Assembly: GCA_028023455.1 (NCBI GenBank)
Contig: JAQFVV010007265.1
Coordinates: 1-64,000 of the forward strand
Direction of reading: 5' to 3'
Origin: Epiperipatus broadwayi
Taxonomy: Eukaryota; Onychophora; Udeonychophora; Euonychophora; Peripatidae
Length of the DNA stretch: 64,000 bases
Shown: positions 60,621-64,000 of the stretch, one piece after another
Layout: each line of letters begins with the position of its first letter
How positions within the stretch are numbered: position 1 is the first letter of the stretch
The notes under the pieces: generated by a model
Databases searched by the model: none
Seen by the model: the letters and a program-made list of their open reading frames with translations, nothing else
What the model was told of the DNA's origin: nothing
Translations under genes and position numbers: made by a program

Positions 60621-62680
60621 TCTTATTATATATCCAATATGTTCCTTATTTTTTATATTACTGTTATTTGTTTATAAGGAATTTTTAAAATTTAATTTCT
60701 ATCTTTTAAATTGATTACTTATTGTACATAAGTGAAACTTTACTTGGCTCCAACAAGTGACAGTTTATCTTAGCTTAACTATTATTTGTAATTGTCTGAT
60801 TTTTTTTTAAAAAAATGATAAAAATAGAAGACATTATTTAATTAGTGAATGATATATGATAATAATTTATAGTATTGTAATAATTATTAAATTTTGTATG
60901 ATTATGTGTAAATATTTCAGCAGCATGTAGGAATTAGTTTGATAGATGAAAGATAGTAAGTTTACTTAAAGGAAATATCAGGATAGTTGTTTTAAAGTTA
61001 ATAAATGATATTAAATGTATTGTAAAGTAACTATTGTTTTATTCATTTTTAATGCATAACCTATAATAAATTAATATTATAAATAAACTAGAATAAATAG
61101 TATCAAATTAGTTTAAAAGTAATCTTTAAATTTTGTTAAAACAGTATAATAATATTTAAATGTTTAATTTAAATTAGCCGTTATCCTATAAAGTCATTTT
61201 TAAATTTAATATTCATTAGTATTTTTATTTTGTAGTTATTTTCAAATAAGTTGTAAGTAATTAGTAGAGTTCAACTTTATTGGTCATCCTTGTGTGTGTA
61301 TGTGTGTGCATGCAGGGAGGTATGTGAAACGTATGAATAAATAATACATTTAATTGCAATATTGACAACAACAACAACAAATGATTGAATAAAATTATTA
61401 AAATTTAATATTTTAAAAGAATTTTGATAAATGAAACTAGTTTGAATTTTTATATTTGTTGCTATTTTATTTTATGTAATATATTGTATTTTAATATTAC
61501 ATAAGAGCTAACAGTTAACTTATTAATTTAAAAAAAATCATTAAACCACATGATTTTTAAATAGTTAGATCAATTGTGTCAGTAATCAATTTCACAGTTG
61601 ATCTGTCAAAAGTGTTTAAGTTAAATATAAAATAACTTGATTGGTTTTTTGGGAGGGGTAGAAATTATCAGATATAAATAGTGATTCAGTTTAGTGTGTG
61701 TGTTGCTTGTGCTGCTCTTCCTGAAAACCTTTCTTTAAATAAAAAAAAAGAAAATTGTAATTTTCTTTAAAACATTTTTTTTGTATTAAGTAAAAGTATG
61801 TTTTAAAAGTATATTTAATTGCTCTACAATTATGAATGGCTAAGCTAAAAGGTAACATTTTCTGATATCAACTTTCAGTTAAAATTGAGATTATAGTGAC
61901 CAAAATGTTTAAAGGAAGTTTTGCATCTCTTATCTTATTTACGTATTGCATGTCTTTTATCTATTGGAAGCTAAAATTAAGATACAAACTGTTAGTATTT
62001 ATATGGTTAAATACCTTTATTGTACTGAACTATTTTAGCTGGAGGATACTTAGTATCTATCTAATTAAGTTAAAACATAAGTGAGGAAAATTGAAAGACA
62101 TTATAGTGAACTGTATTACAGTTTAAAAATTCATCAATCTCCTTGTTATAAAATTTATTTAAAGTTGACATTAAGTCTGAAATTTATTACTGATACCTAA
62201 TATTGACTTTAAAATATACTCCTGTTCTAATAATGCTTGACTTTAGAAGAAAGAAATATACTGCGCTAGACTAAGGAAGAATGAATTTTATCTGCCAAGC
62301 ATTAGTATAATTTTTATTAACTTTGCCTAGGGTTCAACTAAAATGTATTGTATATGAGATACTAATTATTTTCTTCTAGAAAGAATTGGACAAAATATTG
62401 TAAACTACAATTAGTTAAGGATGAATTTTCAAATGATAGTTAGCTTAAAAGTTTATTACTTATACCTTGACCAAAAATATAATTAGCTTATTTTAGCTAA
62501 TTGAAAACAGATGAAAATATGAACTTTAAAAAATAATTCCCATCCTATGCTAAGCAGTGGGAAGAGAAAGTTATTTGGAAATAGAATTTTAAAATACTGT
62601 ATGAGAAATAATTAAAAAAAAAAAAACTGCTTAAAAAAAAAAAAGTGTTCTTTTAAAAGAGAAAAACGGAATTAAAAATA
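60621..62680. other. AT-rich non-coding DNA
   Basis: No gene recognised. Short (TG)n near 61291-61310, (CAA)n at ~61366-61380, and A-runs at ~62615-62645. The 62-codon frame at 61896-62084 has no recognisable feature. Confidence 0.45.
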
Positions 62681-62689
62681 ATGGTTGTG

Positions 62690-64000
62690 ATCTGATCCTT
62701 CGTGACAGCCGTGGGATGGCGCTATTTCTAACCAAAAACACATTAATATAAAGTTCCCGGGCTAGCGATTCTCTATTAATATTGACTTTTTTTTTTGTTT
62801 ACAAATTTTACTTTCTTTCGTTTCTAAATTATTTTTCCCAAATAATATTTTTGACAATGGGATAATAATAGTTGTTTTTTTTAATTTTTATTGACAAGAG
62901 GGTCTTTTTTGGTGTATGTTCAAATAGTAATTTGTGTTTTTTAAATAGTATTACTGTTTTTTAAAATTTGATTGACAAAATTAAAGAGAGAACGGGTTTT
63001 TTTGATGTATCTTTAAATAATAATTTACGTTACTTTTATAGGTTTACATTTGATTGACAACAATTAGTGGGAGGGGTGTTTTTGTGTATGATTAAATAAT
63101 AATTTACGTTACTTTTATTTTACATTTGATTGCCGACAACAATTATTGGGAGAAGTGTTTTTTTGTGTGTGTGTATGTTTAAATAAAAATTTAAGTTACT
63201 TTTATTGGTTACATTTGATTGACAACCAATTTGACTTTCTTTCATTTATAAATTATGGTTTTGGTTCCACAAATAATATTTTTGACAATGGGACAATAAT
63301 AGTTGTTTCTTTAATTTTTATTGACAAGAGGGTGTTTTTTGGTGTATGTTCAAATAGTAATTTGGGTTATGTTTAAATAATAATTTACGGTCTTACTTTT
63401 ATTGGTTTACATTTGATTGACAATAATTATTGGGAGGGGTGTTTTTTTTTGTGTGTGTATGATTGTCGACAACAATTATTGGGAGAAGGGGTGTATGTTT
63501 AAATAATAGTTTACGTTATTTTTAGTGATGTACATTTGATTGACAATAATTAGTGAGAGGGGTGTTTTTGGGTGATGATTAAATAATAATTTACATTACT
63601 TTTATTTTACATTTGATTGCCGACAACAATTATTGGGAGAAAGGGTTTTTTTGTGTATGTTTAAATAAAAATTTAAGTTACTTTTATTGGTTACATTTGA
63701 TTGACAACCGATTTGACTTTCTTTCATTTATAAATTATTTTGGTTTCCCAAATAATATTTTTGACAATGGGACAATAATAGTTGTTTCTTTAATTTTTAT
63801 TGACAAGAGCGGGTCTTTTTTGGTGTATGTTCAAATAGTAATTTGGGTTATGTTTAAATAATAATTTACGGTCTTACTTTTATTGGTTTACATTTGATTG
63901 CCGACAACAATTAGTGGGAGGGTTTTTTTTTTTTTCTGTATGATTAAATAAGAATTTACATTACTTTTATTTTACATTTGATTGCCGAAAACAATTATTG
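62690..64000 (+). mobile_element. Start of an element related to the 47.9-kb TIR transposon, running off the window
   Basis: cagccgtgggatggcgctat followed by ttctaaccaaaaacac and cccgggctagcgatt (62706-62773) aligns with cagcctttggtggtgctgtttct, aattaaaaacag and ccgggctgctagatt at 47880-47942. In both cases T-run-rich repeats follow. Its left terminal bases are not as clear as in the first element, and the right end lies beyond 64000. No coding region; the frames at 63146-63376 and 63613-63861 are copies of one tandem repeat. Confidence 0.5.
62780..64000 (+). repeat. Complex minisatellite array (higher-order period ~480 bp)
   Basis: A basic ~75-85-bp unit contains tttacatttgattg(c/a)(c)gacaa, caattattgggagaaggggt and ttaaataataatttacgtta. 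A larger unit repeats actttctttcatttataaat, ataatatttttgacaatggg, ataatagttgtttctttaat and attgacaagagggt at ~62808, ~63234 and ~63716. Copies are 85-95% alike by eye. Confidence 0.85.

Noticed and set aside
63146-63861. Two similar short proteins (76 and 82 codons)
   Set aside because: They are translations of two copies of the same minisatellite unit; no codon bias or domain.

Overview
This is a strongly AT-rich stretch of an animal nuclear genome. It has repeat-dense non-coding DNA, an intron-flanked coding exon, a Jockey-superclade-type LINE, a Ty3/gypsy retrotransposon primed by tRNA-Lys, several cut-and-paste DNA transposons with target-site duplications (TSDs), and foldback elements. 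An invertebrate, perhaps an arthropod, fits best, but I cannot name the species. I see no bacterial-type operons, CRISPR array, rRNA or intact tRNA gene.

Layout. 1-5826: a 5'-truncated (by the window), frameshifted plus-strand LINE with ORF1 (double zinc knuckle) and ORF2 (AP endonuclease, reverse transcriptase, C-terminal zinc motif). 5827-15607: AT-rich DNA with a possible gag relic at 8.5-9.2 kb. 15613-16346: a solo LTR with a 5-bp TSD. 16.4-21.9 kb: AT-rich DNA with two tRNA-derived SINE heads (minus strand), a small hairpin element and a less AT-rich, repeat-like patch. 21981-23321: a terminal-inverted-repeat (TIR) element with the 8-bp TSD GATAAAAT. 23593-31806: a structurally complete Ty3/gypsy element with ~1.84-kb LTRs, 4-bp TSD CAAG, tRNA-Lys primer-binding site, gag-pro-RT-RNaseH-integrase order and no env; its reading frame is interrupted by many small indels.

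32007-32259: a palindrome carrying hammerhead/Penelope-like motifs. 35351-35430: an 80-bp TA microsatellite. About 35857-42067: a giant imperfect palindrome (~6.2 kb) whose arms are built of nested tandem repeats. 45049-45336: the one clear host exon, 96 codons of a CEP290 (centrosome/cilium transition zone) orthologue, with a foldback element ~80 bp into its downstream intron. 46852-47675: an inverted repeat containing a good candidate hammerhead ribozyme. 47856-49339: a second TIR element with the 8-bp TSD CCTTATTT. 49424-49788: a foldback with tRNA-like outer ends. 55.4-60.6 kb: relics of another gypsy-like element (minus strand) with a pogo-like TIR element inserted. 62.7-64.0 kb: start of another element related to the one at 47.9 kb, followed by complex tandem repeats running off the window edge.

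How it fits together. If the CEP290 exon is part of a live gene, all or much of this window is intron swollen by transposons. Coding capacity otherwise belongs to retroelements. Many frame breaks are single-base indels at homopolymers, and the two gypsy LTRs also differ by such indels, so uncorrected long-read error may contribute to the apparent decay.
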